Assembly: GCF_010378095.1 (NCBI RefSeq)
Contig: NZ_WNJL01000012.1
Location: 1-41,387, forward strand
Direction of reading: 5' to 3'
Source: Acidithiobacillus ferrianus
GTDB taxonomy: Bacteria > Pseudomonadota > Gammaproteobacteria > Acidithiobacillales > Acidithiobacillaceae
Length of the DNA: 41,387 nt
Position 1 is the first letter of the stretch; each line of letters opens with the position of its first letter. The notes under the pieces are model-generated. The model ran no database searches. It was not told where the DNA came from and was given only the letters and a program-made list of their open reading frames with translations. Position numbers and translations under genes: made by a program. Below are positions 24,933 through 35,163 of the stretch, in pieces.

Positions 24933-27113
24933 TTAAGGTTGATCTAAGCCTTTGACGGCGGAAGGTATTTTGCCTCCTGACGACAGGTCGTCACCCGTAA
25001 TCAGACGTGTCCCCCGTTTAAAGGTGAGATAGGCCCAGAACCAGTTAAACATCACCGAGATTCGGTTGCGCAAACCGACCAGGAGCGCCACATGGATCAT
25101 GCCCCATAGCCACCAAGCCGGTGCCCCGCTCATGTTCACGCCGTTGAAGCTCGCCACCGCCGCTTTTCTGCCGATGGTGGCGAGGCTGCCCATGTGACGG
25201 TATGCAAATGGTGGTTGAGCGGGTCGTCCCTGCAATTTCCTGCGAATGGTCCTTGCCACATAGACCCCGCCTTGCTTTGCTGCCGGTGCCAGGCCTGGCA
25301 CCGGTTTCCCCTTCCAGGCATTGACGAATGCCGTATCGCCGATAACAAACACGTTGGGCAGGCCAGGCACTGAAAGATCCGGCTCGACCCTCACCCGTCC
25401 GCTACGATCGGCCGAAGTGTGGAGCCACTGCGCCGCCGGTGATGCCACGACGCCTGCCGCCCACAATACCGTGCGCGATGCCAGATGTTTGTCGTTGATG
25501 AGCACCCCTTCTCGATCAATGTGCTTTACCTTGCTTTTCAGTATGACTTCAACGCCCAGCCGCTCGAGTGACCGTTTCGCCTTTTCCGATAATGTCTCGG
25601 GAAAGAGAGGCAATAGGCGCGGAGCGGACTGGATCAAAACCACGCGTGCGCTGGCTGGATCAAAGTGGTGAAACTCCTTTTCCATACCATAGCGGACCAG
25701 TTCGGCGATGTCTCCTGCCAACTCGACCCCCGTCGGTCCGCCTCCTACAATCACGAAGGTGAGCAAGCTCTGCCGATCAATGGGATCTTCGGCGGCTTCC
25801 GCACGTTCGAAGGCAGAGAGAATCCGTCGCCGTATCTCCACCGCATCATCGATGGTTTTCAATCCGGGCGCGTAAGAGGCCCACTCGTCATGCCCGAAAT
25901 AGCTGTGGGATGCACCCGTGGCGAGCACCAAATGGTCATATGGTATATGTCGTCTCCCGATGAGCACCTCCTGCTGAACGGTATCTATCCCGGTTACTTG
26001 ACCCAGTAGTACTCGTACGTTGAAATGATCGCAAAACAGGCCACGCACCGTGGCGGCAATATCGGCGGGAGACAACGAGGCCGTGGCGACCTGATACAAC
26101 AACGGCTGGAATAGGTGATAGTTGTGACGATCGATCAAGGTCACCTGCACCGGCGTTTTTGCCAATTTCGCCGCGCAGGTCAGTCCGCCAAAGCCTGCGC
26201 CCACGATTACCACGCGTGGGGTCTCTTCCAGAGAAAATATTGGCTTGCCGCTGATCTGTGGAAGGGCCCCCAGGATCCATGCGTCGAGCGATAGTTTGCC
26301 GGGCCCGTACAAACCGACGAGCGCGAGCGTCATCACGAAATATACGTCCGCTGGACCAACCGAGCCGGTTATGTGCATACCAACAATGGTCACGATAAGC
26401 ACTAGCGCGGCGGGACGGGCAACAAAGCCGAGCGCGACGAGCATCGCACACGTCAGGGCCATCGTGGGGGTTGGTGTAAAATGGGCAAGCGATTTTTCTG
26501 GCAGCAGTTTTACCAGGCTAACTGGTATCGATGCTCCCGTACTTACCACCAGCAATGCCGCACTAAGCCACAGACGTATCAACAATTGATAGAACGGCTT
26601 GAGATACCGCGTGACGGCAGTTGCCAAGCGGGTCAGTGTCGTGGCGAAAGGCAGGGCGGTATCTCCCAATCCGCGTGCGAGGAGATGGTCTAGTGACAAC
26701 GGCCCTGCGCCACAGATCACGAACCAGCCAAACAGTACCGCCGAGTATAGATTGATATCCAGAGCGAGGTAGTTGAACTGGACCACCAAGACGAGAATGA
26801 GCATGTATAGTGCTGCCCATCGGGTAGCCAACCCCAGTGCGAGCGATACCGGGATGAGCATCTGTATTGCCGCCCCCAGGTAGGTAGGGCTGAGTGGCTC
26901 CACCCAAGGCACGGGGTAGGCAACATGGGATAGATAGGGTGCGTTGCTTAGATCGAAAATTTTTAACACCCCAGAGACAAAAAAGACCTTCGCCAGCCAC
27001 AACCGGATCAGGAGATCTGCCAAGGGTCCAACCGATTGTTCCATTATGCGATATACGGCGCCAACGAGGCCTATCGGCACCAGGAGCCGGTGGTTATGAA
27101 GGTTCAGCGACAC
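24933..27113 (-). CDS. DoxX-DoxX-NDH-2 fusion: type II NADH:quinone oxidoreductase
   Basis: This protein of about 726 residues has two DoxX-like membrane domains and an NDH-2 domain. The first DoxX unit (about 35-145) begins LIRLWLAKVFFVSGVLKIFDL; the second (about 175-285) begins LIRLWLSAALLVVSTGASIP, an evident duplication. Then come the FAD-binding GAGFGG (305-310), the NADH-binding GGGPTGVE (457-464), the second FAD motif LPNVFVIGDTA and the hydrophobic C-terminal anchor. NDH-2 moves electrons from NADH to quinone without pumping; the DoxX part may bring another electron source, as in thiosulfate:quinone oxidoreductase. A GTG at 27113 following AGAGG is the likeliest start; TTG 27143 is possible. 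It overlaps the cysB remnant by 10 bp. Confidence 0.85.
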   Translation of the reverse strand: MSLNLHNHRLLVPIGLVGAVYRIMEQSVGPLADLLIRLWLAKVFFVSGVLKIFDLSNAPYLSHVAYPVPWVEPLSPTYLGAAIQMLIPVSLALGLATRWAALYMLILVLVVQFNYLALDINLYSAVLFGWFVICGAGPLSLDHLLARGLGDTALPFATTLTRLATAVTRYLKPFYQLLIRLWLSAALLVVSTGASIPVSLVKLLPEKSLAHFTPTPTMALTCAMLVALGFVARPAALVLIVTIVGMHITGSVGPADVYFVMTLALVGLYGPGKLSLDAWILGALPQISGKPIFSLEETPRVVIVGAGFGGLTCAAKLAKTPVQVTLIDRHNYHLFQPLLYQVATASLSPADIAATVRGLFCDHFNVRVLLGQVTGIDTVQQEVLIGRRHIPYDHLVLATGASHSYFGHDEWASYAPGLKTIDDAVEIRRRILSAFERAEAAEDPIDRQSLLTFVIVGGGPTGVELAGDIAELVRYGMEKEFHHFDPASARVVLIQSAPRLLPLFPETLSEKAKRSLERLGVEVILKSKVKHIDREGVLINDKHLASRTVLWAAGVVASPAAQWLHTSADRSGRVRVEPDLSVPGLPNVFVIGDTAFVNAWKGKPVPGLAPAAKQGGVYVARTIRRKLQGRPAQPPFAYRHMGSLATIGRKAAVASFNGVNMSGAPAWWLWGMIHVALLVGLRNRISVMFNWFWAYLTFKRGTRLITGDDLSSGGKIPSAVKGLDQP

Positions 27114-27818
27114 GAGCGAGACCTCTTGGCGGCAATGCCGCAAGATCTGTTGTGAGTGGGTAACGGCGATATATTTCCGGAAACTCTTGCGATGTCTAGC
27201 GCGTTATTCACTGAGGCGCGATCCGGGTGGGGTGCATACATTTCTATGAAGGCGGCCAAATACTGACGTAAATAAGTCTCTTTTCTTAATGCGGGGTAAG
27301 TGATTCTCGGATCAACGAGGTAGCTCACATCGACCATACCAAGATTTAAATTCCGCATAGGATCATAGGCCATACTGGCTACAATACCAATACCCAATCC
27401 CAGTTCGACATAGATCTTAATGGCATCCGAATCGATAACTGAAAGCCCAAGACCGAGTGACCGTCCGTGATGGACAAAAGCTTCATCGACCAGAGGGCAC
27501 CCCGCAACAGATTGATCGCAGTGTGGTGGCGACCACGAATCCTCCACGTTCTCCATCCGAAAAGTCTGTCCCACTTTTCGGATGTTTTCTATGACGCGTA
27601 TAGCCTGTTGGGTAAGGTAAAAGACCTTTTCACCCTCTGGAGATCTTTCGATCATTCGTTTTTCCCTACGTAAGAAAAGCTCGATGTTGAGTTCATCCTC
27701 CAAGGACTGGATCTGCTGGCTCATTCCAGGCTGCGACATATGCAAGCTGTCGGTGGCGGCAGGGACCTTGAAGTTCTGGCGTGCCACCGCGCAAATAGAA
27801 CAGCGTGTTGAGGTTCAT
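27104..27818 (-). pseudogene. Second cysB-like gene, broken
   Basis: From an ATG at 27818 the first codons read MNLNTLFY, then a one-base slip leads to the frame carrying ARQNFKVPAATDSLHMSQPGMSQQIQSLEDEL, the CysB winged helix. Near 27540 a second slip (GGFVVATT in another frame) is followed by loss of about 95 residues relative to the intact copy, from after ATT to before the ligand segment. The C-terminal part (YVELGLGIGIVASMAYDP..) is in frame again. Effector binding cannot work. It lies at the normal cysB place, divergent from the cys operon. Confidence 0.8.
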
Positions 27819-28094
27819 TAGATCATCAATCACCAAAACTAATCAGCATATAGATATAATATATCAGTCTTTCCGGTTTCGTGCGCTGGCACTTAGAATC
27901 AAGCCTTTGATGAACGCGGGAATCCGAACGCTGCCTACGGATGATGGGCCGATGATGCCTCATTGCCGGAAGCGCGGCGACGTGAACCAGTCTGCCTCGT
28001 CTTTTGGGCCTTGGATTTGACCCAGGACCCCAGGAAGAGAGATGAGCGCATGGCCAAGGAAAGCGATGGCATCATTTTGGATAAGGAGTGCTGA
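27819..28094. promoter_or_regulatory. Divergent control region of the cys operon
   Basis: This 276-bp gap separates the broken cysB from the first gene of the cys block. A TATAAT box is at 27855-27860, but no matching -35 was found; activated CysB promoters often lack one. CysB-binding sites are too degenerate to place by eye. Confidence 0.35.
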
Positions 28095-28481
28095 ATGAGG
28101 ATGATCAACCGAAAAAGCGCCGTCGAACGCGCTACGACGCTTGTCCGAACAAGCAGCTTGAACGCCGCGACAATTGCGGTTGGAGAACAGCTGGCAGGGG
28201 CGGCCCAACTTTCTATAGATATGGCTATCGCTGTGTTAGGAAACAATCAGATCGCCGAAATGGCCGGATTCCTCAATGATAGCAAGACGTGTAAGGAGCT
28301 CGATGTGCCCTGCGACGATGTGGGATTGGATCTCGATGAGTTGCGGGAGTGGGGTCTGACGAGAAAACAATACTGTGTCGCGCATGAAATCGCGCTCATT
28401 GCCCGCATGGTTGATCGGGCTCGCACGCGCAACCATACATCCATGGATCCGCCAATGACCCTACGCGCTTATTCTTCTTAA
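28095..28481 (+). CDS. Hypothetical protein leading the cys operon
   Basis: This 128-residue protein starts at 28095 after AAGGAG (6 bases), 54 bp before cysJ. It looks soluble and mostly helical, with four cysteines, two in TCKELDVPCDD. I do not recognise a family. Position and strand suggest co-transcription with the sulfate reduction genes, perhaps as an accessory or regulator. Confidence 0.65.
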   Translation: MRMINRKSAVERATTLVRTSSLNAATIAVGEQLAGAAQLSIDMAIAVLGNNQIAEMAGFLNDSKTCKELDVPCDDVGLDLDELREWGLTRKQYCVAHEIALIARMVDRARTRNHTSMDPPMTLRAYSS

Positions 28482-28535
28482 CATTTCCGGGGTGAAAGTG
28501 AATATAAGCGTCATTGTAAAAAGCTTGAGGATGAT

Positions 28536-30293
28536 ATGGAATCGCTTCAACCGTTAGACACTCTGCTGAATTCCTCCAAGCGGGAAGAATTGCAGCGCTT
28601 CGCCGAAGGTTTGAGCCGCGATCAACTACTCTGGGTCGGCGGTTACCTGACGGGGATTGGAAATGCGGCCAATGCTCAAGGAATATCAGATGGTGTCGAT
28701 GAGCATGTCACCATCTTGTTCGGCACGGAGACCGGCAATGCCAAGCGGTTGGCGGAGGCTTTGGCAACCAAGGCACGAATCTCCGGCGTACAGGCAAACC
28801 TCCAGGACATGCTGACTTATAGTCGCGCCAGGATGCGGCAGGATCGCATCTTGCTCGTCATTGTGAGCACACATGGTGATGGTGATCCCCCTGATACCGC
28901 CCGCGCCCTTCATACCCTTTTGACGGGTAGCCAAGTGCCGGACTTGCGCCACCTCCGTTTTTCTGTGCTGGCATTGGGTGACGCGAGTTATCCACGATTC
29001 TGCCAAGTCGGAAAGGAGTTTGACACTGCCCTTGCTGCTGCCGGTGCTAGGCGCTTGCTTCCTCGGGTCGATTGCGATGTTGATTACGAAGAGCGTGCAA
29101 CGCACTGGATGGAGCAGGCCCTAGCCGCTGTCACCGCGCGGCCACCTACGCCGCTTCCGACCTCCATTCTGGGAAAGGGAAGGTTTGGCCAGACTTCTTT
29201 CCCTGCCACCTTGGTGGAGAAGATCAAGCTCTCAGGTCACGGATCAAGCCGGGAAGTCTGGCATCTCGAAATCGATCTCAATGGATCGGGTCTTCACTAT
29301 GTGCCGGGTGATATTGTTTCCGTAAATCCGACCAATCCTCCGCAACTTGTGGAGGCATTACTTGATCGGTTCAAACTGGATCACCGTACCCCGGTACAGA
29401 CTCGGCATGGTGAAATACCGTTGATGGAAGCCCTTGCCGCGCATTATGAAATCACCAAGCTCACGCGACCTTTTCTGGAACGATATGCGAGCCTTGGCAA
29501 CGCGAAGGAATTGCGAAGCGTGCTTGCCGAGCAGGATATCAACAGGTTCATCTCTTGGATAGATGGCCGGGAAATCATCGATATCGTCGATCAGTATCCC
29601 GTTGATGCCCCCGATGCCCAAGCCTTTGTCGACTGCCTGAGACCATTGCCGCCGCGACGATATTCCATCGCCTCAAGCTTGATGGCCGCACCGGGCGAGG
29701 TGCACCTGGTTGTCGCCGCGGTGCGTTACGCCAGTCATGGACGGGAACACATGGGGGTTGCTTCGACCTTTTTGGCTGATCGCGTTGCCGTCGGTCGACC
29801 CGTGCCGATATCCATTGAGTCAAATGCCGAGTTTCGGCTGCCCGCAGATCCAGAACAAGCGGTGATCATGATCGGTGCGGGAACCGGAGTAGCTCCTTTT
29901 CGGGCATTCCTGCAAGAGCGCGAGGCACTGGGCGCGACGGGGGGGAACTGGCTTTTTTTCGGGGACCGTCACTTTAGCACCGATTTTCTCTATCAGCGGG
30001 AATGGCTGCGTTGGCTCAAGGATGGGCACCTTACCCGAATGGACGTCGCCTTTTCCCGTGACCAGGAACACAAGGTATATGTACAAGATCGGTTACGAGC
30101 GCGCGCTGGTGACATGTACGCATGGCTTGAGGAAGGTGCCGCCGTGTATGTTTGCGGTGCCGAAGCGATGGGCCGATCGGTACAACGAACCTTGGTCGAG
30201 ATCATTCAACTTTCTGGTCGTACATCAGAGCAAGCCGAGGAATATATTTTGGAGTTGAAACAGGCTGGGAGGTATCACCGTGATGTTTACTAA
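28536..30293 (+). CDS. cysJ: Sulfite reductase flavoprotein, alpha subunit
   Basis: This 585-residue NADPH-dependent flavoprotein feeds electrons to CysI for six-electron reduction of sulfite. The FMN-binding flavodoxin domain (about 56-200) shows [17 protein letters not shown] and [13 protein letters not shown]. An FAD domain with [18 protein letters not shown] follows, then the NADPH domain with [17 protein letters not shown] and [17 protein letters not shown]. It ends in the family-typical DVY. Length is normal. GAGG before the ATG supports the start. The cysI start lies within its end. Confidence 0.94.
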   Translation: MESLQPLDTLLNSSKREELQRFAEGLSRDQLLWVGGYLTGIGNAANAQGISDGVDEHVTILFGTETGNAKRLAEALATKARISGVQANLQDMLTYSRARMRQDRILLVIVSTHGDGDPPDTARALHTLLTGSQVPDLRHLRFSVLALGDASYPRFCQVGKEFDTALAAAGARRLLPRVDCDVDYEERATHWMEQALAAVTARPPTPLPTSILGKGRFGQTSFPATLVEKIKLSGHGSSREVWHLEIDLNGSGLHYVPGDIVSVNPTNPPQLVEALLDRFKLDHRTPVQTRHGEIPLMEALAAHYEITKLTRPFLERYASLGNAKELRSVLAEQDINRFISWIDGREIIDIVDQYPVDAPDAQAFVDCLRPLPPRRYSIASSLMAAPGEVHLVVAAVRYASHGREHMGVASTFLADRVAVGRPVPISIESNAEFRLPADPEQAVIMIGAGTGVAPFRAFLQEREALGATGGNWLFFGDRHFSTDFLYQREWLRWLKDGHLTRMDVAFSRDQEHKVYVQDRLRARAGDMYAWLEEGAAVYVCGAEAMGRSVQRTLVEIIQLSGRTSEQAEEYILELKQAGRYHRDVY

Positions 30294-31983
30294 TGACAAA
30301 GCGTCTTCCGATGTGGAGCGGATCAAGGCGGAAAGTTGTGGATTGCGTGGTACGTTGCGGGAGAGTTTGCGTAACCCCGTTACTGGCGCAGTGGCGGAGG
30401 ATGATGTCCAGATCATCAAGTTCCACGGTATTTATCAGCAGGACTATCGCGATCTACGGGCAGAACGCCATCAGCAGAAATTGGAGCCCCTGTATCAATT
30501 CATGGCCCGGTTGCGTTTGCCTGGAGGCATATTAAATGGGACACAATGGCTGGTCTTAAGCGAGATTGCCCGCACCTACGGCAATGGCAGCCTGCGTATC
30601 ACCAGCAGACAGAGCATACAATTTCATGGACTGCTCAAGACCCATCTCCGGTCGACGCTGCAGGCTCTCGACAAGGCCCTGCTCGACACCGTCAGTGCCT
30701 GCGGTGACGTTAATCGCAACGTCATCGTCAGTTCCGCCCCTCAGCGTTCCGCTCAACATGCTGAAGTGTACGGCTGGGCGAAGGGGATTGCCGAACACCT
30801 GTTGCCGCAGACCCATGCCTATCATGAAATTTGGCTCGATGGCCAACGAGTGACCGCTCCTCCGGAAGAAGATTCCCTGTATGGACCGACCTATCTGCCC
30901 CGCAAATTCAAGATCGCAATTGCTGTACCGCCGCACAACGATGTCGATGTGTTCACACAGGATTTGGGGTTTATCGCCATACACGAGGATGGACGGTTGG
31001 TGGGGTTTAATGTGTGCGTTGGTGGAGGCCTGGGACGCAGCCACAACAAGCCAGATACCTATCCGAGGTTGGCAGATACTTGCGGCTTCTGTATTCCGGA
31101 GCAGGCCCTGGCTGTTGCCGAAGCCGTGCTTACCCTCCAGCGTGACCATGGGGATCGGAGTGATCGCAGCCATGCCCGACTTAAATATACGGTGGACCGT
31201 ATGGGTTTAGACTTCTTTATGCAGAAGGTGCAGCAGCACACGGGTTTTTCCTTGTCCCCACCACGTCCGTTTTATTTCGAAACGTCGGGAGATCGTTTCG
31301 GCTGGTTCGAGAACGATGATGGAACAAGCAGTCTGACATTATTCATCCCTAGCGGCCGGATTGCGAATATTGAAGGCGGCTTCCCGCTCTTGAGCGGGTT
31401 GGACGCACTCGCCCGCCTGCACCGTGGCGAGATTCGACTGACGTGCAATCAAAATCTGCTTATTGCTGGCGTTTCCCCCGCGGAGCGTCCACAGATCGAA
31501 GCCGTGCTCGCCGAATACGGACTCGACAGGCTGCTGAACTTCGCTCCTATCCGCACCCACGCGATGGCATGCGTGGCCCTGCCGACTTGCCCCTTGGCGA
31601 TGGCCGAGGCCGAGCGCTATCTACCTGTTTTTCTGGATCATATGGAGACCCTGCTTGCAGAGCTCGGCCTTGAAGGCGAAGCACTGGCGGTACGGATGAC
31701 AGGGTGCCCGAATGGTTGCGCCCGTCCGTATCTTGCAGAAATCGGCCTAGTTGGCAAAGCGCCCGGTCTTTACGACCTCTACCTAGGCGGCGATCGGGCG
31801 GGCATGCGCCTCAACACGCTTTACCGGGAGGCCATGGGAGAGGAGGCCCTGTTGGAGGCGCTACGTCCGTTGTTGGTGCGATTTGCTGGCCACCGTCGGC
31901 CCGGCGAGACTTTTGGGGACTTTGTCCAGCGACAGGATTTATTACCGTCGAACCCCAGTCATCGACATACGGAAAGAGCGTGA
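30283..31983 (+). CDS. cysI: Sulfite reductase haemoprotein, beta subunit
   Basis: This protein of about 566 residues contains sirohaem and a [4Fe-4S] cluster and reduces sulfite to sulfide. The four cluster cysteines are at 430, 436, 475 and 479 (CVALPTC and GCPNGC), the last also binding sirohaem iron. The N-terminal half holds SRQSIQFHG and the parachute-domain segments. ATG 30283 overlaps the end of cysJ by 11 bp; a GTG directly before it (30280) is equally possible, since GGGAGG lies 7-10 bases upstream. The sirohaem needed could come from the SUMT gene at the operon end. Confidence 0.94.
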   Translation: MFTNDKASSDVERIKAESCGLRGTLRESLRNPVTGAVAEDDVQIIKFHGIYQQDYRDLRAERHQQKLEPLYQFMARLRLPGGILNGTQWLVLSEIARTYGNGSLRITSRQSIQFHGLLKTHLRSTLQALDKALLDTVSACGDVNRNVIVSSAPQRSAQHAEVYGWAKGIAEHLLPQTHAYHEIWLDGQRVTAPPEEDSLYGPTYLPRKFKIAIAVPPHNDVDVFTQDLGFIAIHEDGRLVGFNVCVGGGLGRSHNKPDTYPRLADTCGFCIPEQALAVAEAVLTLQRDHGDRSDRSHARLKYTVDRMGLDFFMQKVQQHTGFSLSPPRPFYFETSGDRFGWFENDDGTSSLTLFIPSGRIANIEGGFPLLSGLDALARLHRGEIRLTCNQNLLIAGVSPAERPQIEAVLAEYGLDRLLNFAPIRTHAMACVALPTCPLAMAEAERYLPVFLDHMETLLAELGLEGEALAVRMTGCPNGCARPYLAEIGLVGKAPGLYDLYLGGDRAGMRLNTLYREAMGEEALLEALRPLLVRFAGHRRPGETFGDFVQRQDLLPSNPSHRHTERA

Positions 31984-31990
31984 GGAATCC

Positions 31991-32731
31991 ATGAGCACGA
32001 AGCCCAAAATGCAAGATATCCTTCTTCTTTTCGAAGTGTTACGGAATGCGCCCTATGCCCCGGCGGCTTTTGCCACCAGCTTTGGGGCGGAAGATATGGT
32101 GCTCACGGATCTAATTGCGAAGCGCGCGCCTTGGATCGAAATATTCACCCTTGATACCGGCCGTTTACCGGAGGAGACATACCGGTTGATGCAGGAAACC
32201 CTGAATCGTTATTCTCTTCCCATAAAGATATATTTCCCCGAAGATCTGGCGGTGGAACATTATGTTCAAGCGCATGGTCCCAACGCCTTTTATGAGAGTC
32301 AGGCACTGCGCAAGGCCTGCTGCCATATGCGCAAGGTCGAGCCCTTGCGGCGCGCATTGCAGGGCAAAAAGGCCTGGCTAACCGGGATGCGCCAAGCGCA
32401 GTCGCCTTCACGGCAGGGCCTCGCCGTTCACCAATGGGATGAAATCCACGCACTGCACAAGTTCAATCCTCTGGCCGCTTGGCACAATGACGAGGTTTGG
32501 GATTATATCCGCCAGTTTGAGGTGCCCTACAACCACCTCCATGATCAAGGTTATCCCAGCATTGGCTGCGCCCCCTGCACGCGCGCTATCTCTCCCGGCC
32601 AGGATATCCGGGCCGGTCGTTGGTGGTGGGAGGGTGCGGATACCAAAGAGTGCGGCTTGCATATCGTCGATGGCGAACTGATCCGAGTCAAACTGGCAGC
32701 GGCACCAAAAGCATCGGAACAAATGGAATGA
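31991..32731 (+). CDS. cysH: Adenylylsulfate (APS) reductase, CysH family
   Basis: This 246-residue enzyme reduces activated sulfate to sulfite. It has the PP-loop-like start ATSFGAEDMVLTDLI and the cluster cysteines Cys110-Cys111 (KACCHMRKVEPL) and Cys193/Cys196 (GCAPC). This CC..CxxC set marks the [4Fe-4S] type that uses APS, so no CysC kinase is needed, and none is present. The catalytic KECGLH (Cys221) is near the C-terminus. The start at 31991 is 7 bases after cysI, with TGAGGA upstream. The stop overlaps the cysD start. Confidence 0.93.
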   Translation: MSTKPKMQDILLLFEVLRNAPYAPAAFATSFGAEDMVLTDLIAKRAPWIEIFTLDTGRLPEETYRLMQETLNRYSLPIKIYFPEDLAVEHYVQAHGPNAFYESQALRKACCHMRKVEPLRRALQGKKAWLTGMRQAQSPSRQGLAVHQWDEIHALHKFNPLAAWHNDEVWDYIRQFEVPYNHLHDQGYPSIGCAPCTRAISPGQDIRAGRWWWEGADTKECGLHIVDGELIRVKLAAAPKASEQME

Positions 32732-33663
32732 ACACGGCAGATAAAAAACATCTTATCGATGCCGCCGGCAACCATTATCTGGACTGGTTGGAATCGGAAG
32801 CGATCCACATCATGCGTGAAGTCGCGGCGGAATGCAGCAATCCGGCGTTGCTGTTTTCAGGCGGTAAGGATTCGGTAGTGCTGCTGCGCATCGCCGAGAA
32901 AGCCTTCCACCCAGGTAAGTTCCCGTTTCCGCTGGTGCACATCGATACCGGCCACAACTTTGCTGAGGTCATTGAGTTTCGCGATCGCCGCACTGCCGAA
33001 TTGGGCGAACACCTGATCGTGCGTCGGGTCGAGGAATCAATCAAGCGCGGCACTGTGCGTCTGCGCAATCCGGAGACTGACTCGCGTAATGCAGCGCAAG
33101 CGATCACATTGTTGGAGACCATTACTGAGTTCCAGTTCGATGCCTGCATCGGCGGTGCCCGTCGTGATGAAGAGAAAGCCCGAGCCAAAGAGCGAATTTT
33201 TTCATTCCGCGATGAATTCGGGCAGTGGAACCCAAGAGCGCAACGCCCAGAACTCTGGGATTTGTACAACACCCGACTCCATCCTGGTGAAAACATGCGC
33301 GTATTCCCGATTTCCAATTGGACCGAACTGGATGTCTGGCAATATATCGCCCGCGAAAAACTGGCGCTTCCGTCGATTTATTTCGCGCATGAGCGACAAG
33401 TTATCTCGCGCAATGGATTCCTGATCCCCCTGACTGATCTAACACAAATCCAGAAAAATGAGGTAGTCGAGACCAGAATCGTGCGCTTCCGCACGGTGGG
33501 TGACATCTCATGCACTTGTCCGGTGGCATCTGACGCCGCCACGGTCGAAGCCATCATCGCCGAAACCGCCATTTCCAGAGTTACGGAACGTGGTGCGACC
33601 CGGATGGATGACCAGGCATCGGAAGCATCCATGGAACACCGCAAGAAGGCAGGGTATTTTTGA
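32728..33663 (+). CDS. cysD: Sulfate adenylyltransferase subunit 2
   Basis: This 311-residue catalytic subunit of ATP sulfurylase makes APS from sulfate and ATP together with the GTPase CysN. PP-loop SGGKDS is at 44-49; typical blocks follow (HIDTGHNFAEVIEFRDRR, CIGGARRDEEKARAKERIFS, WNPRAQRPELW, MRVFPISNWTELDVW). It ends with a family-like RKKAGYF. The start overlaps the cysH stop (ATGA) and the stop overlaps the cysN start (TGATG), so the three are tightly coupled. Confidence 0.95.
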   Translation: MNTADKKHLIDAAGNHYLDWLESEAIHIMREVAAECSNPALLFSGGKDSVVLLRIAEKAFHPGKFPFPLVHIDTGHNFAEVIEFRDRRTAELGEHLIVRRVEESIKRGTVRLRNPETDSRNAAQAITLLETITEFQFDACIGGARRDEEKARAKERIFSFRDEFGQWNPRAQRPELWDLYNTRLHPGENMRVFPISNWTELDVWQYIAREKLALPSIYFAHERQVISRNGFLIPLTDLTQIQKNEVVETRIVRFRTVGDISCTCPVASDAATVEAIIAETAISRVTERGATRMDDQASEASMEHRKKAGYF

Positions 33664-35009
33664 TGAGCGCCATGATTTCTCGACAAGTGCTGCAAGCGTC
33701 AGCCAAACGGTACGGTTTGCTGCGCTTCATCACAGCGGGTTCGGTGGATGACGGCAAGAGTACGCTAATCGGACGCTTGTTGTTCGATAGTAAAGGCATC
33801 TTCTCTGACCAGCTGGAGGCAATGTCACAGACCAGGTATCGACACTCTATGGATGACGCAATCGATCTGTCCCTGCTAACGGATGGTCTGGAGGCCGAGC
33901 GCGAGCAGGGCATCACCATAGACGTCGCTTACCGTTACTTTGCCACGCCCAAGCGCAAGTTCATCATCGCCGACACCCCCGGCCACGAGCAATACACCCG
34001 CAACATGGTTACCGGAGCATCCACTGCCGACGCCGTCATCATCCTGATTGATGCCTCGAAAGTGAAGCTGAACGACAACGGCCGCGTTACGTTGCTGGAG
34101 CAAACCAAGCGGCACTCGGTCGTCGCCTATCTGCTGCAAATCGCCCATGTCGTGGTTGCCATCAACAAGATGGATCTGGTGAATTATGACCAGACTGTGT
34201 ATACGCACATCGTGCAGGCATATCAGGAATTCGCACAACAGGTGGGCCTGGAAAATATTCGTGCAATTCCATTGTCCGCCCTGACGGGCGACAATGTGGT
34301 TGCTTCGGGCGACAAGATGCCTTGGTACCAGGGACCGACGCTTATCGAATGGCTCGAGTCTCTGAGCGTCTATGACGATTGCCATGATAAGCCTCTGCGT
34401 TTCCCGGTACAGTTGGTGGCGCGCCACCATGGTCATGAGGCCCATGGTTTTCGTGGTTATATGGGCCGTATCGAAGCCGGCAAGGTGAGCAAAGGCGACA
34501 AACTTCTGGTGCAACCGAGCGGTTTGAATGCGACCGTGAAGGATATCTTGATGCTTGATCGGTCGCTGGAGTCGGCAGCCGCCGGTCAGTCGGTAACATT
34601 GTTACTGGAGGAACATCTGGACATTTCGCGCGGCGACATGTTCACGGCTGCCGACCATCCAGCCCGCCAACTCAAAACGGTCACGGCCGATGTTTGCTGG
34701 CTGTCAGAAGAGCCGCTCGATCCGCGGCGCAAATACTGGCTGAAACACACGACCAATCAAGTCGCTGCGCGTGTCACGACGATCCATGCGCTGCTCGATG
34801 TCAATACGCAGCAAAAACACCCGGTCAACACCCTGCAATTGAACGACATCGCCAGCGTCACGCTGAATATGCAACGGCCTCTCATCGCTGATGCCTATAA
34901 TATGAACCGATCGACGGGCTCATTTATTCTGATTGATGAAATAACCCATCAAACGGTCGCGGCGGGAATGATTCGTCTCAACGGCTCTGGAGTAGAGAAT
35001 GCCTCATGA
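33663..35009 (+). CDS. cysN: Sulfate adenylyltransferase subunit 1 (GTPase)
   Basis: This 448-residue elongation-factor-like GTPase drives APS synthesis by CysD. G1 GSVDDGKST (26-34), G3 DTPGHEQYTRNM and G4 NKMDL are all present, followed by two beta-barrel domains. It has no C-terminal APS kinase (CysC) domain, in keeping with an APS-type CysH. The ATG at 33663 overlaps the cysD stop by one base; a TTG three bases earlier is also in frame. The end overlaps the tiny next ORF by 11 bp. Confidence 0.95.
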   Translation: MSAMISRQVLQASAKRYGLLRFITAGSVDDGKSTLIGRLLFDSKGIFSDQLEAMSQTRYRHSMDDAIDLSLLTDGLEAEREQGITIDVAYRYFATPKRKFIIADTPGHEQYTRNMVTGASTADAVIILIDASKVKLNDNGRVTLLEQTKRHSVVAYLLQIAHVVVAINKMDLVNYDQTVYTHIVQAYQEFAQQVGLENIRAIPLSALTGDNVVASGDKMPWYQGPTLIEWLESLSVYDDCHDKPLRFPVQLVARHHGHEAHGFRGYMGRIEAGKVSKGDKLLVQPSGLNATVKDILMLDRSLESAAAGQSVTLLLEEHLDISRGDMFTAADHPARQLKTVTADVCWLSEEPLDPRRKYWLKHTTNQVAARVTTIHALLDVNTQQKHPVNTLQLNDIASVTLNMQRPLIADAYNMNRSTGSFILIDEITHQTVAAGMIRLNGSGVENAS

Positions 35010-35163
35010 TGCCCGAAAGATCGAGTTCCCGGGTATGGGAGATTTCCACTGGAACCGCCCTGTCGGCGAGATGCGGGTACGGGAAGAGGCATGGGGGTAT
35101 TCTGTGCTGGGCATAAGCTCAGGACAGTGGCTCCCTGCGGCAGGAGAGGGCTCCCGCCCATGA
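34999..35163 (+). CDS. 54-residue ORF coupled between cysN and cobA
   Basis: This short frame runs ATG 34999 to TGA 35163. GGAG lies 6 bases before its start, inside the end of cysN; its stop overlaps the ATG of the SUMT gene (ATGA). It encodes a small, charged, Trp-containing protein (begins MPHDARKIEFPGMGDFHW) without signal or membrane segment. Coupling on both sides argues for a real gene or a translational bridge. I know no family for it. Confidence 0.5.
   Translation: MPHDARKIEFPGMGDFHWNRPVGEMRVREEAWGYSVLGISSGQWLPAAGEGSRP

Noticed and set aside
26563..27000. 145-codon frame opposite or alternate to the DoxX part
   Set aside because: Lies within the DoxX-NDH-2 gene in another frame of the same strand; no independent signals.
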